8,444 nucleotides of DNA from Congregibacter sp. (GCA_013911345.1 JACETJ010000048.1:1-8444); one strand, 5' to 3'. Shown: positions 1 to 6,206, counted from the stretch's first letter. Program-made: numbers and translations. Notes: generated from the letters alone by a model not told the origin.

Positions 1-493
1 CCAACTGATCGAGGATCTCAGCGCGCTGCCGGACGTGGACAGTGCCATGGCGGACAACCAGTGGATGGCCCGCCTGGATCAGATCCTTGTGGCCGGCGAG
101 CGTTGGGGACTCGCTTTGGGCGGCGCCATGGTATTGGGTGCGATTCTTGCGCTCGCCAACACGGTCTATTTGGCGATTGCCGCCCGGCGGGAGGAAATTC
201 TGGTGGTGCGCCTGATTGGCGGTTCGCCAGCATTCATCCGCAGGCCCTTTCTCTATACCGGACTCTATTTTGGCGCGGGCGGCGGAGTGCTCGCCGGAGT
301 CATGTTGTGGATATTGACCTTATGGGTCGCAGGCCCGATCAATGTGCTCTTCTTGCTGTATGACAGCCCGGGTCAGCTTCATGGCCCGGGATGGCGATAC
401 CCGTTAGCGCTGATTGTGCTGGGAGCAGGCCTCGGTTGGCTGGCCTCTTGGACCGCTTCCGCGCGCTATTTCAAGCGCTTGGAAGCGCATTAG
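1..493 (+). CDS. ftsX: Cell-division protein FtsX, C-terminal part (5' end outside window)
   Basis: FtsX is the inner-membrane partner of the ATPase FtsE. The FtsEX complex sits at the divisome and activates periplasmic peptidoglycan hydrolysis through its effectors. The reading frame is already open at base 2 and runs 163 codons to TAG at 491-493, so the true start lies upstream. The visible part begins with the end of the extracytoplasmic domain. Three hydrophobic membrane segments follow, at about visible residues 36-58, 84-111 and 132-153. Between the first two is the basic cytoplasmic loop AARREEILVVRLIGGSPAFIR, typical of FtsX/MacB-like permeases. It ends with a short basic tail (ARYFKRLEAH). 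A GTG at position 35 is internal and is not a start. The ftsX-rpoH order is conserved in many gammaproteobacteria (ftsY-ftsE-ftsX-rpoH), which supports the call. I am sure of the family; the N-terminal half cannot be seen. Confidence 0.93.
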   Translation, partial: QLIEDLSALPDVDSAMADNQWMARLDQILVAGERWGLALGGAMVLGAILALANTVYLAIAARREEILVVRLIGGSPAFIRRPFLYTGLYFGAGGGVLAGVMLWILTLWVAGPINVLFLLYDSPGQLHGPGWRYPLALIVLGAGLGWLASWTASARYFKRLEAH

Positions 494-510
494 TCAGTCC
501 TAAAGCCATG

Positions 511-561
511 AAAAACGGTATTTTTTAGGGTTTAGCACTCTGCTGGGGAGAGTGCTAAAAT
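511..561 (+). promoter_or_regulatory. Candidate sigma70 rpoH promoter embedded in the CIRCE element
   Basis: TAAAAT at 556-561 matches the -10 consensus at 5 of 6 positions. It is preceded by TG at 553-554, an extended -10. TTAGCA at 532-537, spaced 18 bases, is a weak -35 (4 of 6). An A5/T6-rich stretch at 511-526 sits where an UP element would lie. The -35 and -10 fall inside or on the edge of the CIRCE palindrome, so bound HrcA should block RNA polymerase. The expected start is near 567-569, giving a leader of about 25 nt. I see no sigma32-type promoter (CTTGAAA/CCCCAT) here. This is inferred from motifs only. Confidence 0.5.
531..559. promoter_or_regulatory. CIRCE operator (HrcA-binding inverted repeat) upstream of rpoH
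   Basis: The sequence contains TTAGCACTC (532-540), a 9-base spacer (541-549) and GAGTGCTAA (550-558). This is an exact match to the CIRCE consensus TTAGCACTC-N9-GAGTGCTAA, and the arms extend by one more pair (T531/A559). CIRCE is the operator of the HrcA repressor, which normally controls groESL and dnaK operons. Its presence here implies that HrcA represses rpoH. An hrcA gene is not in this window and must exist elsewhere for the site to work. Confidence 0.93.
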
Positions 562-562
562 A

Positions 563-587
563 CGCCTCCAGAAGCCTTGTGGAGGCG
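563..587 (+). promoter_or_regulatory. Hairpin sequestering the rpoH Shine-Dalgarno (candidate RNA thermometer or translational switch)
   Basis: CGCCTCCA (563-570) and TGGAGGCG (580-587) are perfect 8-base inverted repeats separated by a 9-base loop (571-579). The right arm contains the ribosome-binding site GGAGG (581-585); the left arm contains CCTCC, which mimics the 16S anti-Shine-Dalgarno. In RNA the stem would hide the ribosome-binding site 6 nt before the ATG at 594. A weaker alternative pairing, GCCT (574-577) with AGGC (583-586), stays available if the left arm is missing. The repeat is certain; its regulatory role is inference. Confidence 0.6.
581..585 (+). promoter_or_regulatory. 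rpoH ribosome-binding site
   Basis: GGAGG lies 8 bases before the ATG at 594. It decides the rpoH start in favour of that ATG over the in-frame GTG at 552, which lies inside the CIRCE right arm and has no such site at the correct distance. Confidence 0.85.
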
Positions 588-593
588 ATCGAC

Positions 594-1469
594 ATGACTG
601 AAACAACGCGTGTACCAGCGCTGCCCAATAGCGCCGTGTTGAATATGGCGCCCGGGGCGAACTTGCCGGCCTATATTCAGGCGGTGAGCAGCATTGCTGT
701 GCTGTCGGCCGAGCGTGAGCGCGAGCTGGCAGAGCGCCTGTTTTACGAAGAGTGTGTCGATTCTGCGCGGGAGTTGGTTCTGGCGCATCTCCGCTTCGTG
801 GTGCACATTGCCCGTAGCTACTCCGGTTATGGTCTGGCCGAGGCTGATCTGATTCAGGAGGGCAACGTTGGTCTGATGAAGGCGGTAAAGCGCTTTGACC
901 CCAACAAGGGCGTTCGGCTGGTTTCTTTTGCGGTCCATTGGATCAAGGCCGAGATGCACGAGTACATTCTCCGCAACTGGAGAATTGTCAAAGTCGCCAC
1001 GACCAAGGCCCAAAGAAAATTATTTTTCAATCTGCGTAGCCAGAAAAAATCCTTGGGTTGGTTGTCGGCTGAAGAAACCCGGGCGATTGCGGCTGATCTC
1101 GGTGTTGATGAGGTAGAGGTCACGCGAATGGAAGGGCGCTTGGCCAGTCGAGATATCGCGTTCGATGCGCCCACCGATAGCGACGAAGATGATGCCTGGC
1201 AGGCACCGCAATATTTTCTGACTGATGGTCAGACTGACCCGGGTCAGCTGGTTGAGGCAGAAGACTTAGCTCAGGACAGCTCGACCCGCCTACACACCGC
1301 TCTGGCGGAGCTGGATGTTCGCAGCCGCGATATTCTTGAGCGGCGCTGGTTGACAGACGACAAGGCCACGTTACACGAGTTGGCCGCCGAGTATGAGGTG
1401 TCGGCAGAACGCATTCGGCAGCTGGAAGCCAATGCGATGAAAAAGCTGCGCACCGCCATGGCGGCATAA
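594..1469 (+). CDS. rpoH: RNA polymerase heat-shock sigma factor RpoH (sigma32)
   Basis: RpoH directs RNA polymerase to heat-shock promoters (chaperones, ATP-dependent proteases). The product is 291 residues, close to the E. coli length of 284. Region 2 spans about residues 60-135: LRFVVHIARSYSGYGL, DLIQEGNVGLMKAVKRF and the -10-recognition helix ending RNWRIVKVATTKAQ. The RpoH box QRKLFFNLR at 140-148 is the family hallmark linked to chaperone/FtsH control and separates it from RpoD and RpoS. Region 4.2, with its helix-turn-helix, is at about 258-286 (TLHELAAEYEVSAERIRQLE). The acidic linker at 191-225 resembles that of E. coli. The ATG at 594 was chosen because GGAGG precedes it by 8 bases and the N-terminus then matches the family length. 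The gene follows ftsX, as usual. Its leader carries a CIRCE operator and a Shine-Dalgarno-masking hairpin, which suggest HrcA repression and translational control. The family assignment is essentially certain. Confidence 0.98.
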   Translation: MTETTRVPALPNSAVLNMAPGANLPAYIQAVSSIAVLSAERERELAERLFYEECVDSARELVLAHLRFVVHIARSYSGYGLAEADLIQEGNVGLMKAVKRFDPNKGVRLVSFAVHWIKAEMHEYILRNWRIVKVATTKAQRKLFFNLRSQKKSLGWLSAEETRAIAADLGVDEVEVTRMEGRLASRDIAFDAPTDSDEDDAWQAPQYFLTDGQTDPGQLVEAEDLAQDSSTRLHTALAELDVRSRDILERRWLTDDKATLHELAAEYEVSAERIRQLEANAMKKLRTAMAA

Positions 1470-1506
1470 CGACCCACCCACTGCAAGTCTCACTCTAGCC
1501 ACCTCC

Positions 1507-2205
1507 GTGGGATCCTCCCGGCCGCCGCTGAATCATCGGATACGCAGTTTCGTGATGCGTGCTGGTCGGACGACTCCTGGTCAGGAGCGCGGCTGGCAGG
1601 AAGGCTTTCCCCAGTTTGGTCTCACGTTGGAGAACGGACGCCTCGACTGGGATAAAACCTTTGGCTGTGCAGGCCGACGCATTATCGAAATTGGCTTCGG
1701 CATGGGCGATAGTCTGTTGCAGATGGCCAAGGCTGAGCCAGCCGCTCAGTTTGTCGGTATCGAAGTCCATCGACCTGGCGTTGGCCGATTACTGGCACAG
1801 CTCTTGAGCGGCGAGATCCGCAATCTTCGGGTTTATGCGGACGATGCGGTAGAGGTCATGGAGCAGTGCTTTTCACCCAATACACTCGACGCGATCCATA
1901 TCTTCTTCCCGGATCCCTGGCATAAAAAACGACATCACAAGCGGCGGTTGATCCAGCCAAATCTGGTTCGCGATCTGGCGATGTTGCTGAGGGCAGACGG
2001 CTATTTACACCTCGCAACCGACTGGGCGCCTTATGCTGAGCATATGTTCGAGGTGCTCGATGCGGAGCCGCTCCTGATCAGTGCAGCGGGCGAGCCCGCT
2101 ACAGCGGTCCCGCGTCCTCACTATCGCCCCCCCACCAAATTTGAAGCACGGGGCGAGCGCCTGGGGCACGTTGTTCAGGACCTGATTTATCGCAGGCATC
2201 AGTAA
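1507..2205 (+). CDS. trmB: tRNA (guanine-N7-)-methyltransferase TrmB
   Basis: TrmB methylates guanine 46 in the variable loop of tRNAs using S-adenosylmethionine, in the cytoplasm. The product is 232 residues, against about 239 in E. coli. The family N-terminal motif HRIRSFVMRAGRTTPGQE is at residues 10-27. The SAM-binding glycine loop EIGFGMGDSL is at 61-70. GIEVHRPGVG follows at 84-93, then the signature FFPDPWHKKRHHKRR at 133-147 with the proposed catalytic Asp. TDWAPYAEHM (171-180) and the C-terminal TKFEARGERLGH complete the fold. The start is uncertain: GTG at 1507 is the only start codon that keeps the RIRSFV motif, but no clear Shine-Dalgarno precedes it. The next candidate, ATG at 1555, would cut into the motif. 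It begins 37 bases after the rpoH stop with no visible terminator between, so it may be co-transcribed with rpoH. mtgA and thiSG, which I recall between these genes in Pseudomonas, are absent. Confidence 0.95.
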   Translation: MGSSRPPLNHRIRSFVMRAGRTTPGQERGWQEGFPQFGLTLENGRLDWDKTFGCAGRRIIEIGFGMGDSLLQMAKAEPAAQFVGIEVHRPGVGRLLAQLLSGEIRNLRVYADDAVEVMEQCFSPNTLDAIHIFFPDPWHKKRHHKRRLIQPNLVRDLAMLLRADGYLHLATDWAPYAEHMFEVLDAEPLLISAAGEPATAVPRPHYRPPTKFEARGERLGHVVQDLIYRRHQ

Positions 2206-2294
2206 AACGCAGTGGCCACCATCTAACGATTGACGACCGTGTGCTGGGTGACCTTTTCGCTATGACTGAATGCTCACAACTGATGGAAGTGGCG

Positions 2295-3449
2295 TTATAC
2301 AAAGGTCGCAATCACGCTATCTAGGAAGCGATAACCCAGCGGCGTCGTTACAAACTGCCCCCCGCTCGGCGCCTCCAGCCAACCTCTTGATATTGCGACG
2401 TCGGCGGCCGCAATCAGTTGATCGACGTCAGCGCCAGTTGTTTGGGTAAAAAGAGTCAGAGGCACACCAGATTTGAGTCGTAGCGTATTCATGGCGAATT
2501 CAGCGACCCTGTCTAGTGTCTGCAGATTGACCTCCTGGGGCGTTGGCATGGGTGACGACGCCGCGAGTGCAAGATAGTCCGAGGGTGTCCGGGTTCTTTG
2601 TGTCCGAACAATGGCACCGTCTGGTAGCGAGACCTTGCCGTGGGCGCCTGCACCCAGACCGATATAGTCACCAAAGCGCCAATAGTTCAGGTTGTGTTGA
2701 CTCTCCTCGCCCTCCTTGGCGAATGCAGATACTTCATATTGATGGAGCCCGGCGTCGCCAATAATCTGCTCGCCTGCTTTCTGAATGGATTCCAGTTCGC
2801 TGTCGTCAGGAAGCACGGGCGGGGTCGACCAGAAGCGGGTGTTGCGCTCAATGGTCAGCTGATACCAGGAGATATGGCCTGCGCTTCGCGCAATCGCTTC
2901 AGCCAAATCAGCCTGCGCTAACTCGCTGTCTTGTGCTGGCAGACCATGCATCAGGTCAATATTCCAACGCGTGAAACCTGCCTCGTTCGCCAAATCCAGT
3001 GCGCGGCGCGCCTCGTTACCCGAGTGGATCCGCCCCAGCGCCTTGAGCGCCACGTCGTTAAAGCTCTGTACACCAACACTGAGCCGGTTTACCCCGGCGG
3101 CATGGTACTCCGCAAAATGAGCGCTCTCTGCGCTACCGGGATTACTTTCCAGCGTGATTTCTGTATTGCGCGATAGCGTGGCTCGCGCTGATATCCCCTC
3201 CAGCAGCGCACCGATCCAGCGCCCCTCAAACAGGCTGGGTGTGCCGCCACCAATAAAAATTGATGTGATGGGTCGGTTGCTCCACCACGCATGTTGGCTC
3301 TCAAAATCAGCAAGAAGCGCCTCGACATAGGGTTGTTGCAGCGACGCCGAAAAGCCCTCATGGCTGTTGAAGTCACAGTAGGGGCACTTTCGAGTGCACC
3401 AGGGCAAATGAATATAGAGCGAGAGGGGGACCGCAAGCGGGTTAATCAT
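2295..3449 (-). CDS. hemW: Heme chaperone HemW (radical SAM, HemN-like)
   Basis: HemW is a radical-SAM family protein that binds heme and is thought to deliver it to membrane targets. It is often mislabelled as coproporphyrinogen III dehydrogenase. The product is 384 residues (E. coli 378). The iron-sulfur motif is C18-TRK-C22-PY-C25-D-F27, the CxxxCxxCxF form of HemW. True HemN has a fourth Cys where this protein has Phe. GGGTP is at 67-71, NRLSVGVQSF at 121-130, DLMHGLP at 165-171, and the HemW-type HNLNYWRFGDYIGLGAGAHGK at about 252-272. The C-terminal HemW domain follows. The ATG at 3449 overlaps the rdgB stop in an ATGA arrangement (3446-3449), indicating translational coupling. No strong Shine-Dalgarno is seen. 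It is the last gene of the minus-strand operon and converges with trmB. The HemW rather than HemN call rests on the Phe and the length. Confidence 0.95.
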   Translation of the reverse strand: MINPLAVPLSLYIHLPWCTRKCPYCDFNSHEGFSASLQQPYVEALLADFESQHAWWSNRPITSIFIGGGTPSLFEGRWIGALLEGISARATLSRNTEITLESNPGSAESAHFAEYHAAGVNRLSVGVQSFNDVALKALGRIHSGNEARRALDLANEAGFTRWNIDLMHGLPAQDSELAQADLAEAIARSAGHISWYQLTIERNTRFWSTPPVLPDDSELESIQKAGEQIIGDAGLHQYEVSAFAKEGEESQHNLNYWRFGDYIGLGAGAHGKVSLPDGAIVRTQRTRTPSDYLALAASSPMPTPQEVNLQTLDRVAEFAMNTLRLKSGVPLTLFTQTTGADVDQLIAAADVAISRGWLEAPSGGQFVTTPLGYRFLDSVIATFV

Positions 3450-4042
3450 GCTGCCAGTTGATCCAGCAGCCGGCGAACGGCAATCGCCCGATGACTGACG
3501 CGATTTTTTTCTGCTGCGGGTAGTTCGGCGGCGTGCTGGTCATAGCCGTCGGCAACAAACAGGGGGTCGTAGCCAAAGCCACCGGTGCCACGCGGCGCTG
3601 GGGCAATGCGACCGTACCAACGGCCTTCTGCGATGAGTGGCGTGGGATCCTCGGCGTGCCGCAGTAACACGACCACCGCGACATAGAATGCCGCCCGGTC
3701 AGCGCCTTCTAGTGTTGCCATATTCTGGAGCAACAACGCGTTATTGGCTTCGTCGTCACCACCTGAGTATCGCGCCGACCGCAGGCCTGGTGCCCCGTCC
3801 AGAGCAGGTACAACTAATCCGGAATCGTCTGCTAATGCAGCACAGTGGCTTTGCGCACAGGCATGTCGCGCCTTGATCAGTGCATTTTCGACGAAGGTGC
3901 TCCCGGTTTCTTCCGCTTCACTGACGTCGAGATCGGCTTGCGGGGAGACCCTCCACCGGTCACCCAGCACTGCTTGAAATTCGCGGATTTTGCCTGGGTT
4001 GTGGCTGGCAATGATCAGGCGCGGCAGCGTGTCTTCAGTCAT
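3446..4042 (-). CDS. rdgB: dITP/XTP pyrophosphatase RdgB (Ham1 family)
   Basis: RdgB hydrolyses non-canonical purine nucleoside triphosphates (dITP, ITP, XTP) to monophosphate and pyrophosphate, keeping deaminated purines out of DNA and RNA. The product is 198 residues, the same size as the E. coli enzyme (197). The substrate-binding loop ASHNPGKIREF is at 12-22. EETGSTFVENALIKARHA is at 44-61, the catalytic ADDSGL at 71-76, GAPGLRSARYSG at 83-94, GTGGFGYDPLF at 152-162, and the C-terminal SHRAIA at 183-188. All family motifs are intact. The ATG at 4042 lies 3 bases after the stop of the DUF4426 gene, and its own stop overlaps the hemW start, so it sits inside a tightly packed operon. An rdgB-hemW pair is common in gammaproteobacteria. 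There is a long open frame on the opposite strand here, which I treat as a shadow. Confidence 0.97.
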   Translation of the reverse strand: MTEDTLPRLIIASHNPGKIREFQAVLGDRWRVSPQADLDVSEAEETGSTFVENALIKARHACAQSHCAALADDSGLVVPALDGAPGLRSARYSGGDDEANNALLLQNMATLEGADRAAFYVAVVVLLRHAEDPTPLIAEGRWYGRIAPAPRGTGGFGYDPLFVADGYDQHAAELPAAEKNRVSHRAIAVRRLLDQLAA

Positions 4043-4045
4043 GAG

Positions 4046-4525
4046 TTAGCTCTGTCGCCACAGCTGCACTTTCATTTTGTGGTCATAAGCCTCGACCGCG
4101 CCTTCGGGCTGAAAGGTAAATTCAAAAAAGCGGTATTCCTGATCCAAAAACTCAAAGGGCACGATGTAGTAGGTGGCTCTGCCTTCACGAATTTCCTTGA
4201 CCCGCATGTTGCCACCCGTAATCAAGTCCCATGTGCGGCCTTCGATCGTCATCGGGCGACCAGCAATTTCCCCGGAGTCGGCATCGCGGACCGACAGCGT
4301 CAGGATGGCCTTGTCAGGACCCCGAGTAATGCCGTATTCGGCTGCGACTTCGGGAGACAGGAAGGTGGTGTAAACGATGCTGTGGTGTAACTCGAACTGG
4401 TCGTAGCGAGTCGATTGTTGGGCCGCGGTTGGCAGGATGAAACCTGCCAACAGTAGCGCAACAATCAGGCCCCAGCGCGACGAATGCGATAGATCGCGCT
4501 GCTGGCGAACAGGTTGGGGAACCAC
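4046..4525 (-). CDS. DUF4426 family exported protein of unknown function
   Basis: The function of this protein is unknown. From GTG at 4525 it has 159 residues. It begins with a basic N-region (VRQQRDLSHSSRWG), then a hydrophobic core (LIVALLLAGFILPTAA) and a likely signal peptidase I site near TAAQ/QS, so it should be exported to the periplasm. The mature part is about 124 residues, rich in beta-type segments. It includes ELHHSIVYTTFLSPEVAAEYGI, a motif I associate with DUF4426, and ends KVQLWRQS. The start is unsettled. The frame stays open upstream into metW, and no ATG lies close by. GTG at 4525 overlaps the metW 3' end by 61 bases and is the only common start codon that keeps both the basic and hydrophobic parts of the signal peptide. 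TTG at 4450 would cut into the core; an ATT lies at 4465. A small gene of this family sits between metW and rdgB in Pseudomonas too, as I recall. The domain name comes from remembered family features. Confidence 0.8.
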   Translation of the reverse strand: MVPQPVRQQRDLSHSSRWGLIVALLLAGFILPTAAQQSTRYDQFELHHSIVYTTFLSPEVAAEYGITRGPDKAILTLSVRDADSGEIAGRPMTIEGRTWDLITGGNMRVKEIREGRATYYIVPFEFLDQEYRFFEFTFQPEGAVEAYDHKMKVQLWRQS

Positions 4526-5064
4526 CTGCCCAGCAGTGCTTGTGCGGGTCCGGCTATGGTCGCCCGCTCGACAATATCGATCTCTAGTTCTGAACACAGC
4601 GACTCGAAGTCCTTTACGGTGCAAAAGTGAATGTTAGGCGTGTCGTACCAGTGCCGGGGCATGGCCCGAGACATAGGCATACGGCCTTTTACTCCCAGAT
4701 GAGCACGACATGACCAGTGCCCGAAATTAGGGAATGACACGATGGCTTCGTCGCCAATGTCGACCATACGTTGCAGAGCGATGTGCGGATGCGTCAGTTC
4801 CTGCAGGGCGTGCGCCAGCACGACGACATCGAACCCATTGGTCGTAAAGCAGTGCAGGCCATCGTTGATGTCTTCCTGAACAACGTCCAGCCCCTTACTG
4901 GCCGATGCGATCAGGTTCTCCGGATCGATATCTACGCCGATACCATGCGCGCCACGCTCGTCCCTGAGGCGAGCGAGAAAGGCGCCGTCACCGCACCCTA
5001 GATCCAGCACTCGGCTACCCGGTGTGATCCAGGTCAGCACGGTTTTAAGGTCCAGCCGGTTCAT
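4465..5064 (-). CDS. metW: Methionine biosynthesis protein MetW (SAM-dependent methyltransferase fold)
   Basis: MetW is a class I methyltransferase-fold protein encoded beside metX in many proteobacteria. It is thought to act with MetX in homoserine acylation, possibly as a regulatory partner; its exact reaction is not settled. The product is 199 residues. The SAM-binding motif RVLDLGCGDGAFL is at 18-30 and the acidic GVDIDPENL at 43-51. The MetW-specific stretches are FPNFGHWSCRAHLGVKGRMP (111-130) and WYDTPNIHFCT (139-149). The C-terminus IYRIRRAGA is also family-like. The start was set at ATG 5064 because it overlaps the metX stop in an ATGA arrangement (5061-5064), matches other MetW N-termini and follows a purine-rich GAGGGTGGGG at 5070-5079. 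An in-frame ATG at 5088 would add 8 residues and a longer overlap. The 3' end overlaps the start of the DUF4426 gene. Confidence 0.95.
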   Translation of the reverse strand: MNRLDLKTVLTWITPGSRVLDLGCGDGAFLARLRDERGAHGIGVDIDPENLIASASKGLDVVQEDINDGLHCFTTNGFDVVVLAHALQELTHPHIALQRMVDIGDEAIVSFPNFGHWSCRAHLGVKGRMPMSRAMPRHWYDTPNIHFCTVKDFESLCSELEIDIVERATIAGPAQALLGRWFPNLFASSAIYRIRRAGA

Positions 5065-6206
5065 GACGGCCCCACCCTCTGCATCCACGCTCTCAGCAGC
5101 TGTTCATAGTGGAGGTTGGGGAGCAGAAAGCCATCATGACCGTTGTCGGTCTCGATGTTGGCATAGGTCACTGGTCTTCCCGCAGCCATCAGTGCGTCGC
5201 GGATTTCGATTGATCGCTGGGGTGGGAAGCGCCAGTCAGAGCTGAAAGAGGTCACCAGAAAGTTTGCCTGAGCATTAGACAAAGCGGCGATGAGGTCGCC
5301 ACCGTGTTCTGCGGCCAAGTCGAAAAGATCCAGAGCCCGGGTCATCAACACGTAGGTGTTGGCATCGAACTGCGTAGAGAAGCGACTGCCTTGGTGTCGC
5401 AGATAGCTCTCGACCTGAAATACCCACTCAGCATTATTATCGGGTGTGAAGCTGTCTTCTCGCAGCTCCCGGCCAAAACGGTCGCTCATACCGTCTGCGG
5501 ACATATAGGTGAGGTGGCCGACCATTCTCGCCAGTGCAACACCCCGTGCAGGCAGTGTGCTCTCTGCCAGGTAATTGCCCTCACACCAGTCCGGATCGGA
5601 CAGGATCGCGTGGCGCGCAATTTCGTTAAAGGCAATATTTTGTGCGGTGAGACCCGGCGCCGCCGCCAGCGCAACACAGTTTTCAACCCAATCGGGAAAG
5701 TCGATTGCCCATTGCAGGGCCTGCATACCCCCCAGACTCCCGCCTATGACCGCCGCCCATCGTGAAATGCCGAGATATTCCGCCAGCCACTTCTGGCTGC
5801 GGACCCAATCCTTCACTTGAGGTTGCGGAAAGGCTCCACCCCAAGGCGCCCCCGTATCGGGGTTCTGCGTGTTGGGGCCTGATGAGCCGTCGCAACAGCC
5901 AAGGTTATTCGAGCAGACGACAAATAAACGTTCAGTATCAATGGGTTTGCCGGGGCCGACCGCGAGGTCCCACCAGCCGGGGCGACGGTCATCCTCCGAG
6001 TGGAAACCCGCTGCATGATGTGACCCAGACAATGCGTGACAAATGAGCACGGCGTTGTCCCCGGCGCTGTTCAGCTCGCCATAGGTCTCATAAACCAATT
6101 GGTGGCTGCTGAGTACTGCACCATTAATAAAAGTGAATGGTGTGTCGCATTTGGCGATCTGTGGCGACACCACGCCGACACTGTTTGAGGGGATCGTCTC
6201 GCCCAT
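5061..6206 (-). CDS. metX: Homoserine O-acyltransferase MetX (probably succinyltransferase)
   Basis: MetX transfers an acyl group from acyl-CoA to homoserine, the first committed step of methionine synthesis. The product is 381 residues, as expected (P. aeruginosa about 379). It is an alpha/beta hydrolase: oxyanion-region CHALSGSHHAAG at 56-67, nucleophile Ser157 in GGSLGGMQALQW, Asp324 in SSDWRFPP, and His357 in NGHDGFLLP. FQVESYLRHQGSRFSTQFDANTY (263-285) is typical of the family. MetX proteins paired with MetW in gammaproteobacteria have been shown to prefer succinyl-CoA, so succinyltransferase is likelier than acetyltransferase; the sequence alone does not prove it. An oddity is NNLGCCDGSSGP (100-111), where I recall NNLGGC in related enzymes, so one Gly is replaced by Cys104. 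ATG 6206 begins 2 bases after the yggT stop. An upstream in-frame start at 6380 would run through yggT and is not used. Confidence 0.95.
   Translation of the reverse strand: MGETIPSNSVGVVSPQIAKCDTPFTFINGAVLSSHQLVYETYGELNSAGDNAVLICHALSGSHHAAGFHSEDDRRPGWWDLAVGPGKPIDTERLFVVCSNNLGCCDGSSGPNTQNPDTGAPWGGAFPQPQVKDWVRSQKWLAEYLGISRWAAVIGGSLGGMQALQWAIDFPDWVENCVALAAAPGLTAQNIAFNEIARHAILSDPDWCEGNYLAESTLPARGVALARMVGHLTYMSADGMSDRFGRELREDSFTPDNNAEWVFQVESYLRHQGSRFSTQFDANTYVLMTRALDLFDLAAEHGGDLIAALSNAQANFLVTSFSSDWRFPPQRSIEIRDALMAAGRPVTYANIETDNGHDGFLLPNLHYEQLLRAWMQRVGPS

Noticed and set aside
499..529. CCTAAA/TTTAGG inverted repeat and the A5/T6 stretch after ftsX, considered as a rho-independent terminator.
   Set aside because: The GC stem is only about 3 bp and the T run belongs to the stem itself, with GGG following. 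It fits an A/T-rich upstream promoter element better.
552..593. GTG at 552 as an alternative, longer rpoH start (14 extra residues).
   Set aside because: It lies inside the CIRCE right arm, lacks a correctly spaced ribosome-binding site, and would place GGAGG and the hairpin inside coding sequence. The ATG at 594 has GGAGG 8 bases upstream.
2206..2294. Terminator between convergent trmB and hemW; GCCACCATC (2215-2223) can pair with GATGG and TGGC (2282-2293), and GACCTTT (2250-2256) with AAAGGTC (2301-2307).
   Set aside because: The loops are 40-60 bases, one stem has a bulge, the other reaches into hemW, and there is no T run. No real terminator signal.
2295..3449. Oxygen-independent coproporphyrinogen III dehydrogenase (HemN) for the radical-SAM gene.
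   Set aside because: The cysteine motif is CxxxCxxCxF, lacking HemN's fourth Cys, and the 384-residue length fits HemW rather than the longer HemN.
3845..4390. 181-codon open frame on the plus strand opposite rdgB and the DUF4426 gene.
   Set aside because: It is antisense to two genes with strong family motifs, shows no recognisable domain, and is explained by codon bias on the other strand.
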